A DNA stretch of 13,260 nucleotides, from positions 1 through 13,260 of the forward strand of contig JAQBOT010000450.1 in the NCBI GenBank assembly GCA_028287885.1. The letters run 5' to 3'. This stretch comes from Pedobacter sp. (GTDB lineage: Bacteria > Bacteroidota > Bacteroidia > Sphingobacteriales > Sphingobacteriaceae). The position numbers and the translations under genes are program-made. Below, in pieces: positions 6,612 through 13,260 of the stretch (positions within the stretch are counted from its first letter, which is position 1; every line of letters starts with the position of its first letter). The notes under the pieces are model-generated. The model worked only from the letters and a program-made list of their open reading frames with translations, was not told the origin of the DNA and searched no databases.

Positions 6612-6965
6612 ATGAGTACAACAGTTGACACGACATTTGCACCAGTAACCTTCACTCAAGGCGCACTAAAAGAATTGCTTAAGTTGAAAGACCAACAGGA
6701 AATTGGTGATAACTTTGGCTTACGTGTAGGCGTAGAAGGCGGTGGTTGCTCGGGAATGAGTTATATTTTGGGTTTCGACCAGAAGAAAGAAGGCGATCAG
6801 GAATTCATTATTGATGGTATTACTGTTTTTATGCATAAAGCGCACCAGATGTATCTGTTGGGGATGCAAGTTGATTGGCAAGATGGCTTAAACTCCAGAG
6901 GCTTTACCTTCAGCAATCCCAATGCAGCCAGCACTTGCGGTTGCGGTACCAGCTTTTCTGTATAA
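6612..6965 (+). CDS. HesB/IscA-family (A-type) iron-sulfur cluster carrier
   Basis: The 117-residue protein has the three invariant A-type cysteines: Cys46 in G-G-G-C-S-G and Cys109 and Cys111 in the C-terminal C-G-C-G-T-S-F. These ligands hold an Fe-S cluster, or iron, for delivery to apo-proteins in the cytoplasm. The core F-G-L-R-V-G-V-E-G-G-G-C-S-G-M-S-Y is typical, and the length is normal for IscA/SufA/ErpA. Which of these subtypes it represents cannot be settled from the sequence alone, so no symbol is given. No isc or suf genes are adjacent. It is divergent from the mutase gene and is followed by its own terminator, so it is probably a single-gene unit. Confidence 0.95.
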   Translation: MSTTVDTTFAPVTFTQGALKELLKLKDQQEIGDNFGLRVGVEGGGCSGMSYILGFDQKKEGDQEFIIDGITVFMHKAHQMYLLGMQVDWQDGLNSRGFTFSNPNAASTCGCGTSFSV

Positions 6966-6992
6966 TTAGATATAGTTGTGTAACATTTCAGG

Positions 6993-7026
6993 AAGTCCCG
7001 TTGTCTTAACAACGGGACTTTTTATT
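6993..7026 (+). terminator. Intrinsic terminator after the Fe-S carrier gene
   Basis: A perfect 12-bp stem (6993-7004 with 7009-7020) around the loop CTTA is followed by a T tract interrupted by a single A (from 7019). It starts 28 nt after the stop codon. The following gene starts 33 bp beyond the T tract and so needs its own promoter or read-through. Confidence 0.9.
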
Positions 7027-7058
7027 TTTATACCCCTTAGCTTCTTATATCCGACCCA

Positions 7059-8291
7059 ATGACTTATACAGAAAATATTCGTTTAGCAATGCATTCGATT
7101 AAGAGTAATCGGTTGCGTACCATGTTAACGGCGTTGATCATTGCCATCGGACTAACAGCATTGGTTGGGATCTTAACTACTTTAGATGCGGTTAAAAAGA
7201 GTATGACTGATGCATTCTCAAGTATGGGTGCCAACTCATTTACCATCAGGAACCGCTCAGGTGGTATTCGTATAGGTGGGCCTGGGCAAAGAGCCAAGCC
7301 ATTTGCTTCCATCCGTTATGAACAAGCTTTACAGTTTAAAGATTCGCTAAACACACCGGCAACTGTATCGGTAAGCGTTCGGGCTTCTCAAGGTGCAACG
7401 GTTAAATACAATTCTGTTAAAACCAACCCAAATATCAATGTGCAGGCAATTGACGAGAATGGACTGCAGGCTCAGGGCTTGGATCTTACTTTAGGAAGGA
7501 ACTTGAGTAAGTCTGAAATTACCACTGGATCAAACAACTGTATCATTGGTAATGAGCTAAGCACTACGCTATTTAAAAAGGAATCTCCATTAGATAAGGT
7601 CATTACGGTTGGAAATACACGCCTAAAAGTGATTGGCGTGCTTGCTGCAAAGGGCTCGAGTATGGGAAATAATAGTGACCGGACCGTCTTTGTGCCCCTG
7701 CTTAAGGGAAAGCAAATCAATACAAACGCGGATCCATCTTATACCATTACCGTTATAGTACCTGATAATTCTATGATAGACAATATCATTGGGGAGTCAA
7801 CAGCTGAGTTCAGAAACATAAGGAAGCTAAAGATTAAGCAAGAAAACAATTTTGAGATCACGAAAAGTGATGCAGTAGCACAGACCCTCTTTGAAAATTT
7901 ATCATTCATCGCCATTGGCGGTGTTGCCATTGGGGCGATAACCCTTATTGGTGCTTCCATAGGTTTGATGAACATCATGTTGGTCTCCGTTACAGAAAGA
8001 ACCCGGGAAATTGGAGTGCGAAAAGCAATTGGCGCAAATCCAGCTACCATTAGAAAGCAGTTCTTGATTGAAGCGGTAGTAATTTGCTTAATGGGTGGCG
8101 CTTTGGGAATCCTACTCGGCATCGGGCTTGGGAATGCAATTTCCCTCCTCATGGGTGGTTCCTTCATTGTGCCATGGCTGTTTATTATTGGCGGATTTGC
8201 CCTCTGTGTCTTAGTAGGCGTGGTTTCAGGGTACTATCCTGCAAAGAAAGCATCCAAACTTGATCCTGTAGAAGCTCTACGCTACGAATAG
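7059..8291 (+). CDS. ABC transporter permease, MacB/FtsX family
   Basis: The 410-residue membrane protein has the four-helix MacB layout. One N-terminal transmembrane helix (about 22-42) is followed by a periplasmic MacB-type domain of about 230 residues, then three C-terminal helices (about 283-308, 337-360, 371-392). The cytoplasmic coupling segment T-E-R-T-R-E-I-G-V-R-K-A-I-G-A (312-326) and the terminal Y-Y-P-A-K-K-A-S-K-L-D-P-V-E-A-L-R-Y-E are hallmarks of the FtsX-like permease domain. Such permeases work with a LolD/MacB-type ATPase in mechanotransmission or efflux of peptides, lipoproteins or drugs. No ATPase or membrane-fusion gene is adjacent, so the partner must be elsewhere. Terminators lie on both sides, which suggests a single-gene unit. 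Confidence 0.93.
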   Translation: MTYTENIRLAMHSIKSNRLRTMLTALIIAIGLTALVGILTTLDAVKKSMTDAFSSMGANSFTIRNRSGGIRIGGPGQRAKPFASIRYEQALQFKDSLNTPATVSVSVRASQGATVKYNSVKTNPNINVQAIDENGLQAQGLDLTLGRNLSKSEITTGSNNCIIGNELSTTLFKKESPLDKVITVGNTRLKVIGVLAAKGSSMGNNSDRTVFVPLLKGKQINTNADPSYTITVIVPDNSMIDNIIGESTAEFRNIRKLKIKQENNFEITKSDAVAQTLFENLSFIAIGGVAIGAITLIGASIGLMNIMLVSVTERTREIGVRKAIGANPATIRKQFLIEAVVICLMGGALGILLGIGLGNAISLLMGGSFIVPWLFIIGGFALCVLVGVVSGYYPAKKASKLDPVEALRYE

Positions 8292-8300
8292 ATCAGTTAA

Positions 8301-8355
8301 TAAGACATAAAAAAGCCCGCAATTACCATTTGATTGCGGGCTTTTTTATGTCTTA
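8301..8355. terminator. Bidirectional terminator between the ABC permease and dTDP-glucose dehydratase genes
   Basis: A perfect 23-bp stem (8301-8323 with 8333-8355) surrounds a 9-nt loop. The G/C core AGCCCGCAAT is flanked by A6/T6 runs, so each strand shows a hairpin followed by T residues. It begins 10 nt after the permease stop and ends 5 nt from the stop codon of the converging gene, serving both. Confidence 0.92.
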
Positions 8356-8360
8356 AGTTG

Positions 8361-9413
8361 TTATCTGCTCTGGTATTGTGTTTCGTAATAAGCTTGATAG
8401 TTACCAGTGGTAACGTTCGTTAACCACTCTTCGTTGTGCAAATACCAGTCAACTGTTTTCTCTAGTCCTTCTTCAAATTGAAGGCTAGGAACCCAGCCAA
8501 GTTTCTCTTGCAGCTTGGTAGAGTCAATTGCATAACGCAGATCATGACCTGCGCGGTCAGTCACATAAGTAATGAGTTTAGCCGACTCCCCTTCTTCACG
8601 GCCAAGCTTCTTGTCCATAATGCTGCAAAGCAAATTGATTAAATCAATATTTTTCCACTCATTATGACCGCCAATGTTGTAGGTCTCTCCAGTTTCTGCC
8701 TTATGGAATATCACATCGATTGCCCTTGCATGATCTTCCACCCAAAGCCAGTCGCGCACATTCTCTCCTTTACCATAAACCGGCACAGGTTGCCCGTTTT
8801 TGATGTTGTTTATCGCTAGGGGGATCAGCTTTTCTGGAAAGTGGTGAGAACCGTAGTTATTGGAACAATTTGAGATAACGATATCAAGGCCGTAAGTGTC
8901 ATGGTAAGCACGTACAAAGTGATCTGAACTGGCTTTTGAAGCCGAGTAAGGACTGTGTGGATCGTAACCTGTAGATTCGGTAAACATGCCTGTTTCCCCC
9001 AGTGCACCGTAAACTTCATCTGTTGAAACGTGATAGAAACGTTTGCTGTTGTAATCGCCTTTCCAGAACTCCTTAGCTGAGTTCAACAAATTCACCGTAC
9101 CAATTACGTTTGTCATTACGAAGGCAAGGGGATCTGTAATGGATCTGTCTACGTGAGATTCTGCCGCAAGGTGGATTACTGAGTCAAAGTTTTCAGTTGC
9201 AAACAGATCATTCATGGCCGTGGCATCTGTGATATCAGCCTTAACAAAACGGTAGTTCGGCTTATCCTCTATATCAGTTAGGTTGGCCAAGTTTCCTGCG
9301 TAGGTAAGTTTATCAAGGTTAACTATTTGGTACTCCGGATAGTTGTTTACAAATCTGCGTACCACATGAGAGCCAATAAAACCTGCACCTCCTGTAATTA
9401 GAATCTTTTTCAT
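8361..9413 (-). CDS. rfbB: dTDP-glucose 4,6-dehydratase
   Basis: The 350-residue extended-SDR enzyme has the NAD site T-G-G-A-G-F-I-G-S-H at 7-16. The catalytic triplet Thr131-Asp132-Glu133 lies in H-V-S-T-D-E-V-Y-G, and the active-site pair is Tyr156 and Lys160 in Y-S-A-S-K. The T-D-E triplet, the segment H-L-A-A-E-S-H-V-D-R-S (81-91) and N-N-Y-G further on mark RmlB rather than other epimerases. It converts dTDP-glucose to dTDP-4-keto-6-deoxyglucose in the cytoplasm, the branch point for dTDP-rhamnose and other deoxysugars. It is the last gene of the leftward nucleotide-sugar cluster. The other dTDP-rhamnose genes (rmlA, rmlC, rmlD) are not in the window. A possible own promoter lies at 9476-9483. 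Confidence 0.97.
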   Translation of the reverse strand: MKKILITGGAGFIGSHVVRRFVNNYPEYQIVNLDKLTYAGNLANLTDIEDKPNYRFVKADITDATAMNDLFATENFDSVIHLAAESHVDRSITDPLAFVMTNVIGTVNLLNSAKEFWKGDYNSKRFYHVSTDEVYGALGETGMFTESTGYDPHSPYSASKASSDHFVRAYHDTYGLDIVISNCSNNYGSHHFPEKLIPLAINNIKNGQPVPVYGKGENVRDWLWVEDHARAIDVIFHKAETGETYNIGGHNEWKNIDLINLLCSIMDKKLGREEGESAKLITYVTDRAGHDLRYAIDSTKLQEKLGWVPSLQFEEGLEKTVDWYLHNEEWLTNVTTGNYQAYYETQYQSR

Positions 9414-9475
9414 CTTTACTAGTTTTTCTTTTTAAGATTATGGTTGAGCGTCATTGTCCATCCATCTATATTGAT

Positions 9476-9483
9476 CAAATCTA
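9476..9483 (-). promoter_or_regulatory. Candidate internal -7 element (TAGATTTG) in front of the dehydratase gene
   Basis: On the minus strand these bases read TAGATTTG, which fits TAnnTTTG, in the 73-bp gap between the unknown gene and the dehydratase gene. The start codon at 9413 would be about 55 nt downstream of the transcription start. A 9-bp direct repeat, ATCTATATT, occurs at 9464-9472 and 9479-9487. No convincing -33 element is seen. Confidence 0.35.
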
Positions 9484-9486
9484 TAT

Positions 9487-10053
9487 TTATAATTCTTCTG
9501 GTAAGTTAAGTAGTTTACCAGCATAAGCCATTTTACCCTGATGAATTTTGTTCAACACCTCTGTAAAGGCATCGCTGAAGTCAAACCGCAGGTCTTCATG
9601 CATCTTCAGGTATTTCTTGTAAGCAGATAATGTAGCTCTTACAAAGTAGGCAGTCAGTTTTTCGTTATAGGCCTGCAAGGGAGAATAAACTGCATCTTTT
9701 ATGTTAACAGGCAGGTTATTCAGTAAATGTAATCTCAGCTCCAGCTCGGAAGTCATGTCTTTTGTAACTTTAAAGTGCTGGTTTATCTTACCGTTAAGTA
9801 CACGCATTACAGCAAGTGTGTCCTTCGTATTGGACTTTTTATTTGCATTCAGGTTATGTATTGCAGCATCAATTTCTTCAAGCAACGTCAGTCTTCTTGC
9901 CTCCAGATCACTTTCATCTTCCAATAGTTTAAAATGAAGATGTTCTGTTAAAATCTTGTCTTTGGCGATCAACCGCAAAAGCAACTTGTCTTTTTCTTTA
10001 ACGGGCAGGGCAGAGATTGCAGCTTTTAAATCTTTATGTGCACTTAGAAGCAT
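9487..10053 (-). CDS. Hypothetical protein, mostly helical, between epimerase and dehydratase genes
   Basis: I do not recognise this 188-residue protein. It has no signal peptide, no transmembrane segment and no cysteine. It is rich in Leu, Lys, Glu and Ala and looks nearly all-alpha. Charged amphipathic helices include one over about residues 35-70 (D-E-S-D-L-E-A-R-R-L-T-L-L-E-E-I) and one near 135-155 (Y-N-E-K-L-T-A-Y-F-V-R-A). It is probably cytoplasmic. Its ATG overlaps the galE stop codon by one base (TAATG on the minus strand), so translation is coupled and it is a real gene. It could be a regulator or scaffold for the neighbouring enzymes or an unrelated passenger; nothing in the sequence decides. 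Confidence 0.8.
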   Translation of the reverse strand: MLLSAHKDLKAAISALPVKEKDKLLLRLIAKDKILTEHLHFKLLEDESDLEARRLTLLEEIDAAIHNLNANKKSNTKDTLAVMRVLNGKINQHFKVTKDMTSELELRLHLLNNLPVNIKDAVYSPLQAYNEKLTAYFVRATLSAYKKYLKMHEDLRFDFSDAFTEVLNKIHQGKMAYAGKLLNLPEEL

Positions 10054-11075
10054 TAAAATGGATTATCCTTTAAATAATTTTCCCAAGCCCAAGCGGAGCG
10101 CATCATTTCATTTATTCCTAGTTCAGCCTTCCAATGCAATAATGTTGCCGCTTTGGTAACATCACCATAAACCTGTTCTATATCGCCTTCACGTCTTGGA
10201 CCAATTACGTAGTTCAATTTCGCCCCCGTAGAAGTTTCAAAGGCATTGATAATTTCAAGCACAGATGATCCTTTTCCAGTGCCAAGATTGAAGATTTCAT
10301 AGTTGGTATCTGCGGCTTTGGCCTCCAATCGCTTCACCGCAGCAACATGTGCTTTCGCAAGGTCTACAACATGGATATAGTCGCGAATCGCACTGCCATC
10401 TGGCGTGTTGTAATCATTTCCGTATACAGTAATCGGACCGCGTTTGCCTATTGCAGATTGCGTTATAAATGGAACCAGGTTTTGTGGTACGCCAATCGGC
10501 AATTCACCAATCAAAGCAGTCTCGTGGGCGCCAACTGGGTTAAAGTATCTTAATGAGGTAACAAACAACTCGGGACTAACTGCACAAGCTTCTGAAAGCA
10601 TTTCTTCTGCTATTTGCTTGGTATTCCCATAAGGGGATTCCGCTTTTTGAACCGGAGCAGCCTCTGTTACCGGCAGTTTCTCCGGTTGCCCGTAAACTGT
10701 ACAAGATGATGAAAAAACAAAGTCAATCTTCTTGTTGAAGGCAAACAACAGGTTCAATAAGGAATAGAAGTTATTGCGGTAGTATTCCAGTGGCTTCTGC
10801 ACGGATTCACCTACCGCCTTAAAGGCAGCAAAATGGATAACGGCAGTGATGTCAGTATTTGCGGCAACAAAGGCATTGACCTTTGCTTCATCACACAAGT
10901 CCAGCTCTACAAACTCAGGCTTTTTGCCGGTAATTCTTTCCAGCTGATCTAAAATCTTTGGGTTAGAATTAGAGAAGTTGTCTACCAGAATTACATCATA
11001 TCCCGCATTATGAAGTTCAACAACGGTATGGGAGCCGATGAACCCGGAACCTCCTGTAACTAAAATCTTAGCCAT
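10053..11075 (-). CDS. galE: UDP-glucose 4-epimerase
   Basis: The 340-residue extended-SDR enzyme has the NAD site G-G-S-G-F-I-G-S-H at 8-16. The catalytic Ser124 lies in F-S-S-S-C-T-V-Y-G, and Tyr149 and Lys153 are in S-P-Y-G-N-T-K. All three fall at the same positions as in E. coli GalE. Further family blocks are R-Y-F-N-P-V-G-A-H and the C-terminal G-P-R-R-E-G-D. It interconverts UDP-glucose and UDP-galactose in the cytoplasm. It starts 3 nt after the decarboxylase stop and its own stop overlaps the next start by one base, so it sits in the middle of a tightly coupled operon. The context is polysaccharide precursor supply; no galactokinase or galT is nearby. Confidence 0.97.
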   Translation of the reverse strand: MAKILVTGGSGFIGSHTVVELHNAGYDVILVDNFSNSNPKILDQLERITGKKPEFVELDLCDEAKVNAFVAANTDITAVIHFAAFKAVGESVQKPLEYYRNNFYSLLNLLFAFNKKIDFVFSSSCTVYGQPEKLPVTEAAPVQKAESPYGNTKQIAEEMLSEACAVSPELFVTSLRYFNPVGAHETALIGELPIGVPQNLVPFITQSAIGKRGPITVYGNDYNTPDGSAIRDYIHVVDLAKAHVAAVKRLEAKAADTNYEIFNLGTGKGSSVLEIINAFETSTGAKLNYVIGPRREGDIEQVYGDVTKAATLLHWKAELGINEMMRSAWAWENYLKDNPF

Positions 11076-11078
11076 CCT

Positions 11079-12077
11079 TTATTTATTATATGTAGTAAAA
11101 TCTTTGTGCTCATTGTTAGTCAATGCTTCTTTAGGCAGCGATTTAAAATACTCGTAGGTAATCTTTAAGCCATCTGCCCTGTTTACTTTAGGCTCCCAGC
11201 CCAAGATCTCACGTGCTTTGGTAATATCTGGTCGTCTTTGCTTCGGATCGTCAACTGGCAAATCTCTAAGAACAAGCTTCTGAGTGGTGCCTGTTAGTTT
11301 AATAATTTCCTCGCCAAATTGTTTTATCGTAATCTCATCTGGATTTCCAATATTCATAGGTTGAGCGTAGTCGCTTAACAATAAGCGATAAATCCCCTCC
11401 ACCAAGTCATCAACATAACAGAAAGAACGGGTTTGAGATCCATCTCCAAATACCGTTAAATCTTCCCCTCTTAATGCCTGACCGATAAACGCAGGCAGTA
11501 CACGACCATCATTAAGGCGCATTCTTGGACCATACGTATTGAAGATCCTTACAATCCTGGTTTCCAGACCATGGAAGGTATGGTATGCCATGGTCATAGC
11601 TTCTTGAAAGCGCTTTGCTTCGTCGTACACTCCCCTTGGGCCTACGGGGTTTACATTTCCCCAATACTCTTCAGGTTGTGGATTCACGTTTGGATCACCA
11701 TAAACTTCCGATGTAGAAGCAATGATCATTCTCGCGTTCTTACTTCGCGCCAGGCCAAGCAGGTTATGTGTTCCAAGCGATCCTACTTTCAAGGTTTGAA
11801 TTGGAATCTTTAAGTAATCAATAGGACTTGCAGGTGATGCAAAATGGAGGATGTAGTCCAGTTCTCCTGGTACATACACAAACTTCGAAACATCATGATT
11901 ATAAAACTCAAAGTTTTCTAATGGAAATAAATGTTCTATGTTTTTCAGATCCCCGGTGATCAGGTTATCCATAGCTATTACATAGTAGCCTTCTTTAATA
12001 AAACGGTCACATAGGTGTGATCCTAGAAAACCGGCAGCACCGGTGATTAAAACTCTTTTTCTTTCCATCAATTTCAA
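11079..12077 (-). CDS. UDP-glucuronate decarboxylase (UDP-xylose synthase)
   Basis: The 332-residue SDR enzyme has the NAD site [10 protein letters not shown] at 12-21. The UXS-specific substrate segment is [11 protein letters not shown] at 78-88, with S-T-S-E-V-Y-G-D-P at 121-129, the catalytic pair Tyr151/Lys155 in Y-D-E-A-K, and [10 protein letters not shown] further on. The A-S-P-A-S-P block and the E-V-Y-G-D-P block separate it from RmlB and GalE. It should decarboxylate UDP-glucuronate to UDP-xylose. The start at 12077 adds three residues before a second ATG at 12068; either is possible. It is the first gene of the leftward cluster, with a 107-bp divergent spacer to kdtA. No UDP-glucose dehydrogenase, which would supply its substrate, is in the window. 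Confidence 0.95.
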   Translation of the reverse strand: MKLMERKRVLITGAAGFLGSHLCDRFIKEGYYVIAMDNLITGDLKNIEHLFPLENFEFYNHDVSKFVYVPGELDYILHFASPASPIDYLKIPIQTLKVGSLGTHNLLGLARSKNARMIIASTSEVYGDPNVNPQPEEYWGNVNPVGPRGVYDEAKRFQEAMTMAYHTFHGLETRIVRIFNTYGPRMRLNDGRVLPAFIGQALRGEDLTVFGDGSQTRSFCYVDDLVEGIYRLLLSDYAQPMNIGNPDEITIKQFGEEIIKLTGTTQKLVLRDLPVDDPKQRRPDITKAREILGWEPKVNRADGLKITYEYFKSLPKEALTNNEHKDFTTYNK

Positions 12078-12184
12078 ACTTGTTTTAAACGCGTATTGCC
12101 GCCGTAAGGCCTGCAGGTGATATTTTCAGGTTCATTTGATATTAAACCGGTATCTTCGGCTAAGATAATAAATAAACACTCAAA

Positions 12185-13260
12185 ATGCTTTGGCTTTACA
12201 ATTTTGGTATTCTCCTTTATGGCTTGATGGTCAGGATAGTTGCCCCTTTCAACCATAAAGCTAAGTTATTCATTGAAGGACGCAAGAGAACTTTTCAAGA
12301 GATACAGGCTGGAATAGATCCTGCAAACAAGCATATTTGGTTTCACTTTGCTTCTTTGGGCGAGTTTGAACAAGGCAGGCCGGTTTTGGAGAAAATCAAA
12401 TCACTTCATCCGGAAAAAAGAATTATTGTTACCTTTTTCTCACCTTCCGGATATGAAATCCGCAAGAACTATGCACCGGCAGAAGGGGTGTTTTATTTAC
12501 CCCTGGATAACCGGAGCAACGCAGAGCGTTTCATCCAAGCTATAAACCCGGAAATTGCAATATTCACCAAATACGAGTTCTGGCACCACTATTATCAGGC
12601 ATTACATGCAAAGCAGATCCCCCTATTTCTAATTTCAGGCATCTTCAGGCCAGAGCAAATCTTCTTCAAACCTTATGGCGCCTTCTACAGGAACATATTG
12701 AGGAACGTAACTCACTTTTTTGTTCAGAATGAGGAAAGCTTGGCACTCTTGTCAACAATCGGCATAACTTCAGTAAGCATCGCAGGTGATACACGGTTTG
12801 ATCGGGTATATGAAAATGCTAAGAACGCATACACGGTGCAGATTGTTGAGGATTTTTGTTCAAACCATAAAGTATTCGTAGCTGGAAGCACCTGGCCGCA
12901 GGATGAGCAACTGATTGCTTCACTGATCCAAGAGCATAAGAATTGGAAGTTTATTCTTGCGCCTCATGAGATTGATCCTGAACATATCAGCCAGATTAAA
13001 GAGCTGCTGCCGAATGCAGTTAGCTATTCAGATTTAAAAACCGCAGCCGTCAGCAAAGAAGCCACTGTAATAAACGATGGAAACCCTGCAATCACCTACG
13101 GCAATAACAAACGCGCTGCAACAATTCAATCTTCACAAACCCTTATCATAGACAATATCGGATTGCTTTCATCTTTGTACCAACATGCAGATGTTACCTA
13201 CATTGGCGGTGGATTTGGTGTCGGTATCCACAATACCCTGGAAGCCGCAGCCTTTGGAAA
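12185..13260 (+). CDS. kdtA: 3-deoxy-D-manno-octulosonic acid (Kdo) transferase, 3' end cut by window edge
   Basis: The frame is open from the ATG at 12185 to the edge: 358 codons plus two bases. The N-terminus has a short hydrophobic membrane-association segment (residues 1-20). A-S-L-G-E follows at 56-60, with Glu60 matching the proposed catalytic base of WaaA enzymes. Other blocks are K-Y-E-F-W at 129-133, G-D-T-R-F-D-R-V at 201-208, G-S-T-W-P-Q-D-E at 234-241, A-P-H-E-I-D-P-E-H at 259-267, and the CMP-Kdo-binding region I-D-N-I-G-L-L-S-S-L-Y ... Y-I-G-G-G-F-G-V-G-I-H-N-T-L-E at about 322-353. It adds Kdo to lipid IVA on the inner face of the cytoplasmic membrane, a core LPS step. It is divergent from the nucleotide-sugar cluster. 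About 60 C-terminal residues are expected beyond the edge. Confidence 0.96.
   Translation, partial: MLWLYNFGILLYGLMVRIVAPFNHKAKLFIEGRKRTFQEIQAGIDPANKHIWFHFASLGEFEQGRPVLEKIKSLHPEKRIIVTFFSPSGYEIRKNYAPAEGVFYLPLDNRSNAERFIQAINPEIAIFTKYEFWHHYYQALHAKQIPLFLISGIFRPEQIFFKPYGAFYRNILRNVTHFFVQNEESLALLSTIGITSVSIAGDTRFDRVYENAKNAYTVQIVEDFCSNHKVFVAGSTWPQDEQLIASLIQEHKNWKFILAPHEIDPEHISQIKELLPNAVSYSDLKTAAVSKEATVINDGNPAITYGNNKRAATIQSSQTLIIDNIGLLSSLYQHADVTYIGGGFGVGIHNTLEAAAFG

Noticed and set aside
7739..8167. 142-codon antisense frame inside the ABC permease gene
   Set aside because: It is the complement of well-conserved permease helices and has no recognisable features; it is a shadow of the real gene.
8361..12077. 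The nucleotide-sugar cluster considered as a horizontally acquired capsule or O-antigen island
   Set aside because: There are no glycosyltransferases, flippase, polymerase, transposase or tRNA boundary in the window, and base and codon use look like the neighbouring genes.
12074..12256. Open frame of 60 codons on the minus strand just upstream of the UDP-glucuronate decarboxylase gene
   Set aside because: It overlaps the kdtA start in antisense and covers the divergent promoter spacer. Its sequence resembles no family, so I treat it as a chance frame.

Overview
The window looks like an ordinary chromosomal segment of a Bacteroidota bacterium, most likely Sphingobacteriaceae (Pedobacter-like). 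This rests on family resemblance of the proteins, A/T-rich leaders without clear Shine-Dalgarno sequences in front of most starts, TAnnTTTG-type promoter motifs, and the mix of LemA/TPM proteins, a split methylmalonyl-CoA mutase catalytic subunit, a Bacteroidota-style DnaA and KdtA. There are 14 protein genes, two of them cut by the window edges. I see no rRNA, tRNA, CRISPR array, insertion sequence or prophage.

Left part (1-3240): the 5' part of a COG2509-type FAD-dependent dehydrogenase gene points left. Rightwards runs a tight gene row: lemA, a cytoplasmic TPM-domain protein, a secreted/membrane TPM-domain protein with a Gly/Ser-rich tail, and a Nudix hydrolase of the ADP-ribose pyrophosphatase type. 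The row ends in a strong 20-bp hairpin that also serves the converging dnaA gene. A G.U-containing RNA hairpin separates lemA from the TPM genes.

Middle (3254-8355): dnaA points left. The 214 bp upstream of it carry three DnaA-box-like 9-mers in A/T-rich DNA, which makes the interval a candidate replication origin or DnaA autoregulatory site. Next comes a left-pointing methylmalonyl-CoA mutase large (catalytic) subunit that lacks the B12-binding domain. Then two rightward genes follow, each ending in its own terminator: an A-type Fe-S carrier (HesB/IscA family) and a MacB/FtsX-type ABC permease without an ATPase next to it.

Right part (8361-13260): a left-pointing nucleotide-sugar cluster is transcribed in the order UDP-glucuronate decarboxylase, UDP-glucose 4-epimerase, an unrecognised helical protein of 188 aa, and dTDP-glucose 4,6-dehydratase. 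Divergent from it is kdtA, the Kdo transferase of lipid A/LPS core synthesis, cut by the right edge. Together these point to envelope polysaccharide and LPS synthesis.

I found no clearly new system. The items most worth a second look are the dnaA-upstream box cluster, the unknown helical protein translationally coupled to galE, the stand-alone mutase catalytic subunit and the lemA-TPM intergenic RNA hairpin.
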